A stretch of 64,000 nt of DNA, taken from positions 10,919 through 74,918 of the forward strand of contig JBAZRN010000002.1 in the NCBI GenBank assembly GCA_041663325.1. Direction: 5' to 3'. The stretch comes from CAJBLF01 sp041663325 (GTDB lineage Bacteria; Patescibacteriota; Gracilibacteria; Absconditabacterales; Absconditicoccaceae). Positions within the stretch are counted from its first letter, which is position 1, and every line of letters starts with the position of its first letter. Under the pieces are notes generated by a model. The model saw only the letters and a program-made list of their open reading frames with translations. It was not told the origin of the DNA and did not search any database. Made by a program: the position numbers and the translations under genes. This document shows positions 47,077-55,488 of this stretch, piece after piece.

Positions 47077-48637
47077 ACGCTTCATCACCTCAAAACACTT
47101 CTTCTACACCATCTTTGAGAGAATATCATTGCATAAATTCGTTGAGATGCGGTTTTTTTTTGAGCAAAGTTTCTATGCTGAGGATGAGCGAATCATAATT
47201 TCATGATTTGGGATAGACGTAGGTGATCGGATCCAAAAGTCCTGTCGGTCTGATAATTTGTTCTACGATTTTGTCTGATAATTTGAGCTCATATTCAGAG
47301 GGAGTTGCAGATAAGAAGATAGATTTCGTGTCTTTTTTGTGTTTTTTGACCAAAGTAATTAACTGATTTTCTCCACGCGCTGCTTTCATTTTTTTATATT
47401 TATTGAAAATCTCTACGTGCGTATTGGAAACATTGGATTCAATATCAAACGCCTGATCTAGGACAATGTCTTTGATATCTTTTCGTCAAAGAATTCATTC
47501 CAGTTCTTCAAATCTGAGTGGTCTATGATCGACCGCTGAAGGAAGTCTAAACCCATATTTGATCAGATTTGCTTTTCTTGATCTATCGCCTCATGGCATA
47601 GCTCTCAACTGCGGTAACGTCATATGCGATTCATCAATGATAAGCAAAAAATCATCTGGGAAATAATCAAAAATCGTGTTTGGCGGTTCGCCAGGCAATC
47701 TATTATCGAAGTAGAGAGAGTAGTTCTCTATACCGTTTACGAATCACGTTTCTTTGATCATCCTGATGTCATATTCTACTCTTTTTTTGATCCTTTCCGC
47801 TTCTACGAGCATTCATTGTTTTTCAAATTCTTTTACTCTGAGCTCTTTTTCAGCGTTCATCTGCTCCAAAATCGTATCTAAGTCAGAGACATCTTGCAAA
47901 AATTGTGTCGCTGGCCAGAGCGTTACTTTATTCTTATTTTCTTTATGCTCAAAACTTATCGAGTCTTTAAGTTCTATCAAATCGAGCACTTCTTCGTTGA
48001 AATGTAATCTATACACAAATTTTTCTGTACTGGAAAAAATATCCAGAATATCTCCTTTGAATTCAAACATTCCATGTTCTATCTTAGAAAGGATAGGTTT
48101 ATATTGCATATGGAGAAGCTGTTTTTTTAGCTCTTTAAACTTATATTGTTTCCCTACTTCAAATTGCAGACAGTTTTCTTCAAAAAATCTTTTTTGCCCA
48201 AGCCCATACAGTGATGATGCTGAAGCGACAACAATCACATCTTTTCTCGTAAGCAATGATGCCATAGTCGCGAGCCTGTACATCTCGATCTCTTGGTTGA
48301 TGGTAGCCTCTTTTTCTATATATAGCCCTTGAGCGGGGAGATAACTTTCTGGCTGATAATAGTCAAAATACGATACAAAGTAATGCACCGCATTGTTGGG
48401 AAAAAAATATTTGAACTCTGTAGCAAGTTGCGCAGCTAGCGTTTTATTGTGGGAGATGATTAGTGTTGGCTTTTGAAGATGCTGGATCATATTTGCCATC
48501 GTAAACGTTTTTCCCGTCCCTGTCGCTCAGAGGAGGGTAGCTTTATTTTTTCCGCTTTCAAAAAGCTTCTTGATCTGCTCAATCGCGCTGATTTGGTCTC
48601 CTGCTGGCTTATAAGATGATTGTAGTTCAAATAACAT
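47075..48637 (-). CDS. uvrB: UvrB lacking the second helicase domain
   Basis: 520 residues instead of the usual 650-690. Present: YKPAGDQISAI, Walker A GATGTGKT (G37 from TGA), the beta-hairpin region FVSYFDYYQPESYLPAQGLY, the LPGEPPNTIFDYFPDDFLL and IDESHMTLPQLRAMPGGD boxes, GFRLPSAVDHRPL, SATPSEYEL and IIRPTGLLDP. The ORF then runs 47 residues and stops at TAA. Motifs IV-VI (TLTKKMAE, REGLDxPE, QxIGRAAR) and the UvrC-binding tail are absent; I found no continuation in the other frames downstream. Without these it should not form a complete helicase/damage-loading unit. Confidence 0.9.
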
Positions 48638-48741
48638 ATTCAGAAATGATAAATGATAAATGATAGCTTTTATATACGTATTTTTAGTTCAAAATCCAAT
48701 GCTAACTTAGGTTACTATACACAAAAAAACATGATTTTCTA

Positions 48742-48769
48742 TTGATTTCGCTACTCATATAGGTATACT
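48742..48769 (+). promoter_or_regulatory. Promoter of the 48798 gene
   Basis: TTGATT at 48742-48747, a 16-nt spacer and TATACT at 48764-48769. Confidence 0.55.
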
Positions 48770-48797
48770 CAAAACCTAACCAAAAACAAAAAAAACA

Positions 48798-48986
48798 ATG
48801 ACAGAAGAAAAATGCAAACGTCCCCGGATCAAAACGAACAACAAGTTCGTAATAAGTTCTTCTACAAAGACAAAAGAAGAAAAAATAGTTATCGTATCTA
48901 AAAGTATACAGAAACGATACGATAGTATAAAACGTCAGATTTTCGGAGAGTTCAGTAATTTGGGAATGCGTGTATCGTATTCTTAA
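48798..48986 (+). CDS. Small basic hypothetical protein (62 aa), standalone cassette
   Basis: 62 residues, no TGA, stop TAA. Lys/Ser-rich and without a recognised motif. It has its own promoter, an aaaacaaaaaaaaca leader and a following terminator, the same arrangement as other TGA-free genes here. The size makes it uncertain. Confidence 0.5.
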   Translation: MTEEKCKRPRIKTNNKFVISSSTKTKEEKIVIVSKSIQKRYDSIKRQIFGEFSNLGMRVSYS

Positions 48987-49005
48987 AACAAGTCATTATT
49001 TTTAT

Positions 49006-49467
49006 TTAAAAAATTTCGTGGGTATCAACCACGAATTTTTTTCATTTATATAGTTTCTGTATAACAAAAAAAGGAGCGAATACCGCTCCATTTGATTGCT
49101 TTCATTTAGAAAGCGCTTCTAACTCTTTTTCTTTTGCTTTCAATAAGCTATCTACATACATACAAGGCTTACAGCTCTTGATATATGATTCAGTTTTGTT
49201 GATAGTGCCTCTGGCAGCCCAATAATCGTTTCCATCGGGCTCAGCATACATCAGATCGTGGGATGCATCTCTGCTGGCGTCCTTGAGAGAATCAGGGACG
49301 TATTTTTCCAGAACAGCTTCCTTGATTTGTTGTAAGGTAGTTACCTCCTTTTGTAATTCTTGAGGATTCTTGGCAGATGAATATATGTTAAATATAGTAC
49401 AGATGCCAATCCCAAGTATTACCCAAACCATACATAAAAATAGAGTAGAATTTTTCATAACGTTCAT
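49006..49467 (-). CDS. Single-pass membrane protein; in-frame TGA lies just before its terminator
   Basis: The first 121 residues contain no TGA: an N-terminal membrane helix (about 8-26), a coiled-coil stretch, and a CKPCMY motif, ending ELEALSK. The next codon (49102-49104) is TGA, followed by a terminator hairpin at 49065-49092. If TGA is Gly the frame continues through that hairpin for 32 more residues to TAA at 49006. A natural stop at TGA would mean a gene from a standard-code donor. Promoter TTGACT-16 nt-TATAAA lies at 49482-49509. Confidence 0.6.
49008..49043 (+). terminator. Terminator of the 48798 gene
   Basis: AAATTTCGTGG/CCACGAATTT stem with a 7-nt loop, then a run of T. Confidence 0.75.
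49065..49092 (-). terminator. Terminator of the minus-strand 49467 gene
   Basis: GGAGCG/CGCTCC stem with a 5-nt loop; seven T follow on the minus strand. It lies inside the extended reading frame of the gene it should end. Confidence 0.75.
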
Positions 49468-49481
49468 TTTTTGTTTTGTAT

Positions 49482-49509
49482 TTTATAGTTATTTTGCAAC
49501 AAAAGTCAA
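49482..49509 (-). promoter_or_regulatory. Promoter of the 49467 gene
   Basis: On the minus strand TTGACT (49504-49509), a 16-nt spacer and TATAAA (49482-49487), followed by an acaaaacaaaaa leader. Confidence 0.55.
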
Positions 49510-49587
49510 CAACACCTTCATATCTTACGACTTGATCTTCTATGTGCCGATAGATCTGAAACATACGAGCGATGAGAAAAACAATAA

Positions 49588-51276
49588 TTAAATCTTTTGC
49601 AACAAATCAGTGATTATAGAATTATAGACGTTCATACCTTTATCAGTGAGTTTTAGTTTCACTCAGTCATATTCAACTAATCATGCTCATGTATAATTCG
49701 TAATTAGTCATTCGTAATTGGGAACTAGCGCCGACGTAAATTTAGAGAGATCAGCGATTCCTTCTCTTGTTCTGAGTCTGAGAAAAAATTCTTCAATTAA
49801 TAAATCTGATTCGTTCAACGATTGGGTTTGCTGTTCGTCTATCCACTTACCTTCAAGATACTGTTTGATATCTGCGGTATTCGTCCAACGTTTAAATCCC
49901 CCTTCGTTTCACCTCCCGGCTTCCGAGGACTTCACTTCGTTTGCTTTATCAAGGGGGACTTTAGCGAACGAAGCAGCGGAAAGTCAGAGACCGAGGTAGT
50001 ATTCCATATTCCAGTAAACCATATTGTGAATGGACGCTTTGCCAGCTGCAGCGAAATTAGAAATTTCGTATCTTCCAAATCCCGCATCTTCGACCATCTC
50101 TTTCACTATCAAAAACTCTTCCATAATCTCATCATCAGTGCCGAAATATTTCTGCGAGCAAGTTTCCTCTCCCCCGACCCCTCTCCACTTCGTAGAGCGG
50201 GGTGGCTTATTCGAGACATCTATGATAGTTTGTAAGATATTTTCTATTTTTTCGAATACATCATTGTTAGTAAATCTAATAACGGTAATATTATGTTGTT
50301 GCATGATTGCATCTCTCAATTGATCATGTTCTTTCTGTTCTTTATTATTATGGATGCTTCCATCTAATTCTATAACCAATTTTTTCTCAGGGCAATAAAA
50401 ATCTGCGATATAATCTCATATCGGATGCTGTCTCCTGAATTTGAGATTGTTCAATTGTTTGCGTCTCAAGAGTTCCCAGAGAAAGGATTCAGCTTTTGTC
50501 TGATTTTTTCTGAGATTCTGAGCTAATCCTATCATAAAATTTCATGAGGGAAGTTTGTTGTTGCTAACAGTATACACTATTGGCAGTTTTACTCCCTCTC
50601 CATGTAATGGGGAGGGTTGGGGAGGGGAAACCCCTTCGAGCGTATAAAGCGAGATGCTATCAACATATCAGCTGTTCAAAAACTTTTGAAAAAAATCGCG
50701 CTTAAATTCATGCCAAAGCTGCTTAAATCCGTTTTTGCTGACTTGAAATTTACCAAATGCGATAAAGTCAAAATTGAAAACATTGTTGTCTTGCTTGAGC
50801 TTGATGAGCGATCTAAGAAATTCCACAATACCAGTAAACGAGTAAGCTCTTCAGGTGATTTTCAAAACCTCGTCATCAAAACTTTGGATACCAAAACTAT
50901 ATCTCAGTCTGGAAATCTTAGGATATTTTTTATTCAGATTTTTCACAAAACCGAGAACTTCCTCTTCAGGATACGGATTCAACTCGATGCTTAGCTCAGC
51001 CAGATTTTCAAAATCAAATTTGGTTCTGATATATTCTATGATGTCGATGATTCTATCGATTCAAATCCTGCTCGGAGTCCCTCATCAGAAATATAATGTT
51101 TTTAATTCCTTATCTGTCAAAATTTCCGCATAGTGATCAATTTCTTTTTTAAGTGTATTCACATAATTCGTAATTAACAACTCAGAATTTTCTAATTCGA
51201 AAATCGGCATGCTATTGAATGAACAATAGGCGCATTTGCTGGCACAAAAGGGAATATGGATATATAAACTAATCAT
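49588..51276 (-). CDS. hemW: Radical SAM HemW-like protein with an in-frame DUF559 insertion
   Basis: 562 residues instead of about 380. N-terminal radical SAM: IHIPFCASKCAYCSF (CxxxCxxC) and TLYFGGGTPSRIG; later DAGFGRYEISNFA and HNMVYWNMEYYLG, all HemW hallmarks (heme chaperone rather than HemN). Between the barrel and C-terminal part, about residues 216-372 are foreign: palindrome arm, a DUF559 domain (RRQHPIGDYIADFYC, LVIELDGSIH), palindrome arm. A second palindromic insert lies at about residues 439-461, and attcgtaatt repeat words encode short ITNY segments. The frame stays open to TAA at 49588. Confidence 0.85.
49894..49962. mobile_element. Palindromic insertion inside hemW (type 2)
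   Basis: AAATCCCCCTT at 49894-49904 is mirrored by AAGGGGGACTTT at 49951-49962. It encodes about 23 extra residues (around PLDKANEVKSSEAGRGNEGG) between conserved HemW segments LGLGLSA and KRWTNTADIKQYL. Confidence 0.65.
50163..50630 (-). mobile_element. Composite palindromic element carrying DUF559, inside hemW
   Basis: Left arm 50163-50210 matches the first half, and right arm 50591-50630 the second half, of the short palindromic elements found in rimO. Between the arms lies a complete DUF559 (PD-(D/E)XK-type, Vsr-like) domain of about 115 residues in frame with hemW. It replaces the short loop after SLYTLEG in the HemW fold. Confidence 0.75.
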
Positions 51277-51373
51277 AAGTAATTTTAAATTTACAATTTG
51301 AAATTTTGAATTTAGAAAATTATCGTTAATAGTATATACAGTTTGTCTGAGAAAATTCTACTCATATCGGTAT

Positions 51374-51403
51374 AAAAAAAGGGATGCCAAATAAGCATTC
51401 CCT
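51374..51403 (-). terminator. Terminator of the 51612 gene
   Basis: AGGGATGC/GCATTCCCT-type stem (one mismatch), 6-nt loop; on the minus strand it is followed by seven T. Confidence 0.7.
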
Positions 51404-51420
51404 ATAATGTTATTAGAGTT

Positions 51421-51612
51421 TTATTCATTTTCTTGGTCTTGTTGTTTATCTTTACGAAAGAGCAGTATTGCTCCTATTAAAGCACCAACAAACCCGATGA
51501 CAAGTATAATTATTATCCATTCTGCCCATGAAAAGCAAAAGCCTATAATAGACAAAATGAAGAGAATAAAAGCTGCAATAATACAAGCAGTTCCTTTGAC
51601 TAATAGTATCAT
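51421..51612 (-). CDS. Small membrane protein (63 aa), standalone cassette
   Basis: 63 residues with two membrane helices (about 3-27 and 32-52) and a hydrophilic, acidic C-terminus (RKDKQQDQENE). No TGA, stop TAA. Own promoter and terminator. No family recognised. Confidence 0.65.
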   Translation of the reverse strand: MILLVKGTACIIAAFILFILSIIGFCFSWAEWIIIILVIGFVGALIGAILLFRKDKQQDQENE

Positions 51613-51647
51613 ATATTTTGTTTTTTAAATTTCGTTTTTGTAGTCTT

Positions 51648-51675
51648 ACTATAAGTTAATGCATTATAAAGTCAA
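51648..51675 (-). promoter_or_regulatory. Promoter of the 51612 gene
   Basis: On the minus strand TTGACT (51670-51675), a 16-nt spacer and TATAGT (51648-51653). Confidence 0.6.
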
Positions 51676-51683
51676 TACAATAT

Positions 51684-52574
51684 TTATGTTTTGTCAGTCG
51701 TCCTAGTAATATCCAGCCCCTCACCATATTCAAATTTGCCGAGTTTAGATCAGATTTTATCTTTTTTGCAGTACTGCTTATAATCAAGCACTTTTTGCTT
51801 TCTTGCTTCGATCGGTTCTTTGGACATCATACCCGGACCGCCGATGCATCATCATTCGCAGGCGAGAATATCGAGAAATTTTATATTTTCATTGCTCTTA
51901 AACTCTTGAAATCCCGCGTCGAGATTTTTCGGTCAATCAACGACAAGTATTTGATCTCTCGTGAGAATACCCTTGACATGCAAGCTATCAGCCACACCTC
52001 ATGCAAGCGGATACACTTTGGTATAGTCATTATAAAATTTATCAAAATCAGGCGTACCATCTTCTGTGACGGAAAACGTGAATTCACAGTCTGGGATATT
52101 ATTTTCTTTACGATAATCAAAAATTTCCTGAAGCTCCTTGAACGTAATCGCATAATCAATGCCATATTGCTTCGCCTCCATTTTTTTTGCAAAACATGGT
52201 CAGATGAAAAGCGTTTTGTACTCAGGTCAATATTGTTTTTTGACGAATCTATCCATCACTACCATAGGGGAAGCGACATCAATGATATATTCTTTCAGCT
52301 CGGGATATTTCACTTCAATCATTTTAACTATCGTAGGGCAGTTTGGACAGATATATCTTTTGTCTGGATTTTCTTTGAGGATTCTTTCATATTCCATGTT
52401 GATTAATTTCGCTGCATAGGTAAGCTCGACTACTTTTTGGACTCAGATCATTTTAAGATTGAGAATGATTTGTGGATATTCAAAATCTACGGGAAAACTT
52501 GGCGCAAGAAGTGCTACAATTTTTTCTTTGCATAAAGCATTTATGAGTGTTTGTAGCTCTGAAGTAAGAGGCAT
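51684..52574 (-). CDS. [FeFe]-hydrogenase H-cluster-domain-like protein
   Basis: 296 residues. It has the layout of the iron-only hydrogenase large-subunit C-terminal domain: ALLAPSFPVDF start, YICPNCPTIVKMI (first cluster region), FIGPCFAKKMEAKQYGIDY (second) and ILACEGGCIGGPGMMSKEP (third). There is no ferredoxin-like N-terminal domain, and the first motif differs from the classic TSCCPxW. Maturases HydE, HydF and HydG are not in the window. It may be a hydrogenase-related electron or Fe-S protein rather than an active enzyme. Confidence 0.75.
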
Positions 52575-52697
52575 AAAAGTAGATTAAAGTATAAAGCAAT
52601 AAGTATCAAGAAATAAGTATCAGGAAATAAGTATCAGGAAAAAGTCTTGATTCCTTTTTAGTGTAAAGAAGCTGTGCTATTATTTCAAGGAAGAATA

Positions 52698-54248
52698 TTA
52701 TACTATATAAACAATCTTGTCTCAAATTTCTAAACTACTTTTATCATCATACGTCCTAATCACTTGATCTACAGAAATCTCATCATAACTATCGATTTCC
52801 GGACAATGTAGTAGCGGTCTGACGACGAGGGTTACCTCACCCCCAACCCCTCTCCACTTTCCCGCAGATATTGACGGGACAGACTCCGCGAGGGCTACTT
52901 TAGAATTAAGGATGGGGTAAGCTATTTCCACAATATATCAAGTTTCTTCTTTTCACTTTCTCGCTTGTTCACTCTCAAGCAATTGCCTATTTACCAGCTG
53001 TCTGATTTTGGTAAATCTTGTCCTGATTTCGTAGTCATCAACCTTATTCGCTAATTTGCTTGAAGCGGCTAAAGGTTCATCATGATATTCAAATAAGGCG
53101 ATATTGTCGAATTTGGTTTCCTCTACAAATTTCAGTAATTTTTCAAAATCTTGTTTCGTTTCGCCGGGGAAGCCGATGATAAGATTCGTTCTAATAAATC
53201 TTATCGGAAAGATCTTTTTAATCTGATCCAAAAATTTATGGATATATGTTTCATCATATGCCGAATCATCGGTATTCCTCAATCATCAAAAATAACTGCG
53301 TTTCACTTGTTCTTTTTGTGGTTGAGGGGAAAATCTCCCCATTTTTTTTAAAACACTCGAACTGATATGCTGCAACGGAATATCAAAATAGGGAATAAAC
53401 TTTTTCAGCTTTTTTAGCTCCTTGATTTGACTCAACGTCACAATGTCCGGATAGAGATAGAGGAGTCTATAGGTGAAGCCTCATTTTAGCTTATCCAATT
53501 TTTTCAACAACGGCAAAAGCTGTGGCTTTCCATAGAGATCAGTCCCATATCTTGTCGTATCTTGAGCAATGAGAATAATTTCTTTTATGCCATTGGCGAT
53601 CATATTTTTCGCCTCATTCAAAACTTTTTCTATCGTGAGCGATTGCTGTTTTCACCTAATAGCTGGGATGATGCAAAAGCTACAATGATTGTCACATCAT
53701 TCAGCGATTTTGAGGTATTCAAACTTTTGTTCCACGTTAGTGTATACTCTCGGCGACGTAGCAAATGCAAAATTACCAAAGGTTTTGCTGTCGTATCATT
53801 GCATGATATTTTTGAGGGTCACGGTATTCAAGTCTGGTCGTGAAAGGTAGTGGAGATTAGTTACCTCACCCCCGGCCCCTCTCCACTTTGTGTGAGAGGG
53901 GTGATTTTTTATTTCCCTCTCCATACCATGGGGAGGGATTAAGGGTGGGGTAATATTGGCTAGCTTTTTATAATATTGCACTGCGCATCCCAGTAAATAT
54001 ACCGTCTTCTTAGTTTTCAAAAGTTTTTTTACCATTTCATCAGCTTCATCTCTTCATGAGGAAATGAATCCACAGGTATTCAAAAAAACAATATCTGTTT
54101 TCGTGTCGAAAGGATCAGTAAAATAGTTTAATTGATAGTCAGGAGTTTTGATGCTCATATCAAACAGTCTTCCCAAAAAATACTGGCTATCGACCAGGTT
54201 TTTGGTGCATCATAAATTGATAAGTGAAAAATTGCATATTTTTTGCAT
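52698..54248 (-). CDS. rimO: Ribosomal protein S12 methylthiotransferase RimO with two in-frame insertions
   Basis: 516 residues instead of about 430-445. N-terminal MTTase domain: FSLINLGCTKNLVDSQ (TGA Gly), FLNTCGFISSGRDEA and LLGCAVQYY. Radical SAM core: IAEGCDNHCSFCIIPAIRG (CxxxCxxC), DIPLQHISSSVLKKMGR. The C-terminal TRAM domain ends SSLEIGDKIVYIV. Two repeat-encoded inserts of about 30 residues (about 99-129 and 443-473, both with TKWRGxGGEV or GKWRGVGGEV) interrupt the first domain and the TRAM domain without breaking the frame. It lies 24 bp after nusA. Confidence 0.92.
52832..52920. mobile_element. Palindromic element B, in the TRAM region of rimO
   Basis: 89 bp with ends TTACCTCACCC and GGATGGGGTAA in inverted orientation. 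The left half (accccctc tccactt core) is nearly identical to element A and to the left arm in hemW. It adds about 30 residues to the RimO TRAM domain. Confidence 0.75.
53861..53953. mobile_element. Palindromic element A, in the N-terminal domain of rimO
   Basis: 93 bp with ends TTACCTCACCC and GGGTGGGGTAA as imperfect inverted repeats, plus two internal hairpins (cccctctcc...gagagggg; cctctccataccatggggagg). It encodes about 31 residues inside the RimO MTTase domain. Confidence 0.8.
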
Positions 54249-54272
54249 ACGTGCAGAGAGAGAAAAATTGAA

Positions 54273-55301
54273 CTATCTGATTTCTATCTGATATCCTGTA
54301 ATCTGAGTAGCTAACTTCACGTTGGAAGCTCATTTTCCGATGGCGAGCGCTTTTTGACTTTCGTCCATAGTGACAATCGCTTTGGTATCGATAATTTCTA
54401 CATTATTTATTTGCGCTGGTTTGAGGCAGTTTTTGATCAACTGAACAGGATCTTCCGAGTCTTCCACAAAATCTATTTTTTCTCCATCAAGCAAGGAAAG
54501 CACGGTATTGATTCTATCGCCTCTGCTTCCTACCATCACTCCCACAGGATCAACTTTTTCTTCGTTGGAAGCCACGATAATCTTAGTTCTTTTTCCCGGG
54601 ATTCTGACGATTTTTTCGATAGTGATGATACCTTCTTCAAGTTCTGGCACAATTTTTCTCAAAATCGCTTCGATATATTCCGTAGTAGATTGGGTGATTT
54701 CAAGCACAATTCCGCCTTGTCCTTTGGAGATTTGCTTCAACAATACAAAAATTTCTTCACCTGGCTCATACATTCTATTTGGGATTTGACCATCAGGTTG
54801 CAGTACTACTGCGGTTCCCTCGATATCAAGGATGATGCTATCTGCATGCACTCTAATGACTCTTGCTTTGAGCAGTTCTCCCTGTTTGTTTTGGAATTTT
54901 TCATAGAATCTTTCTCTTTCGATAGCTTTGAGACTTTGTTTGATCGTTTGCGCTGCAGATTGTGCGGCAATCCTGGAAAGTTCTAGCGTATCAGGCGTGA
55001 CATTAATCAGTAATTTTTCTCCCATGGTCACATCTTTTCTGATTTTCTTTGCATCAGCAAGGGTAATTTGTTGCTCAGGTTCTTCTACTTCCTTACTCAC
55101 TTCGAGTTCTCTATAAATAGTAACCGTTCCGTCGTTTTCGATATTGACAATAATATCGGATTTTTTGTATTGAGGAAAATCTTTTTTAAATCCAGACTTT
55201 ATCCCTGCTTTGACGATTTCAAGGACTTGGTACGGATCGAATTTATAATCATCAACAAGCGCCATAATAGCGGCCTGGATACTTTTTCCATCTAATTTCA
55301 T
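54273..55301 (-). CDS. nusA: Transcription termination/antitermination protein NusA
   Basis: 342 residues. N-terminal NusA domain (AAIMALVDDYKFDPYQVLEIV), S1 domain (QGELLKARVIRVHADSIILDIEG), KH1 with DPVGVMVGSRGDRINTVLSLL and IDFVEDSEDP, and KH2 ending KALAIGKGASNVKLATQITGYQI, where TGA gives the conserved Gly. ATG at 55301 fits the family start (MKLDGKSIQ) better than the upstream in-frame ATG. rimO and others follow on the same strand. Confidence 0.94.
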
Positions 55302-55392
55302 GGTTTTTTTATGAGTAAATAAAAAATAAGCATATTCTACTATGCTCATAGAGAAGATAACAATTTTCAAGAAGTTTGCAAGAGGATTGAAC

Positions 55393-55420
55393 TTGACTTT
55401 ACATAGAAAATAACTATATT
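55393..55420 (+). promoter_or_regulatory. Promoter of the 748-aa membrane protein gene
   Basis: TTGACT at 55393-55398, a 16-nt spacer and TATATT at 55415-55420, about 70 bp before the ATG, with an A-rich leader between. Confidence 0.6.
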
Positions 55421-55488
55421 CACAAAGATGAATCTCAGATAATTAACAGAAATTTAAAACAATAAAAAAAAACAAAAAAACAAACAAA

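Noticed and set aside
46973..47206. 77-codon plus-strand ORF
   Set aside because: Runs through a strong terminator and antisense to uvrB; kept only as a promoter-terminator transcript.
47754..48332. 192-codon plus-strand ORF
   Set aside because: Antisense to conserved UvrB blocks; composition is a mirror of uvrB.
51795..52406. 203-codon plus-strand ORF
   Set aside because: Antisense to the hydrogenase-like gene, whose motifs are clear on the minus strand.
54354..54986. 210-codon plus-strand ORF
   Set aside because: Antisense to nusA.
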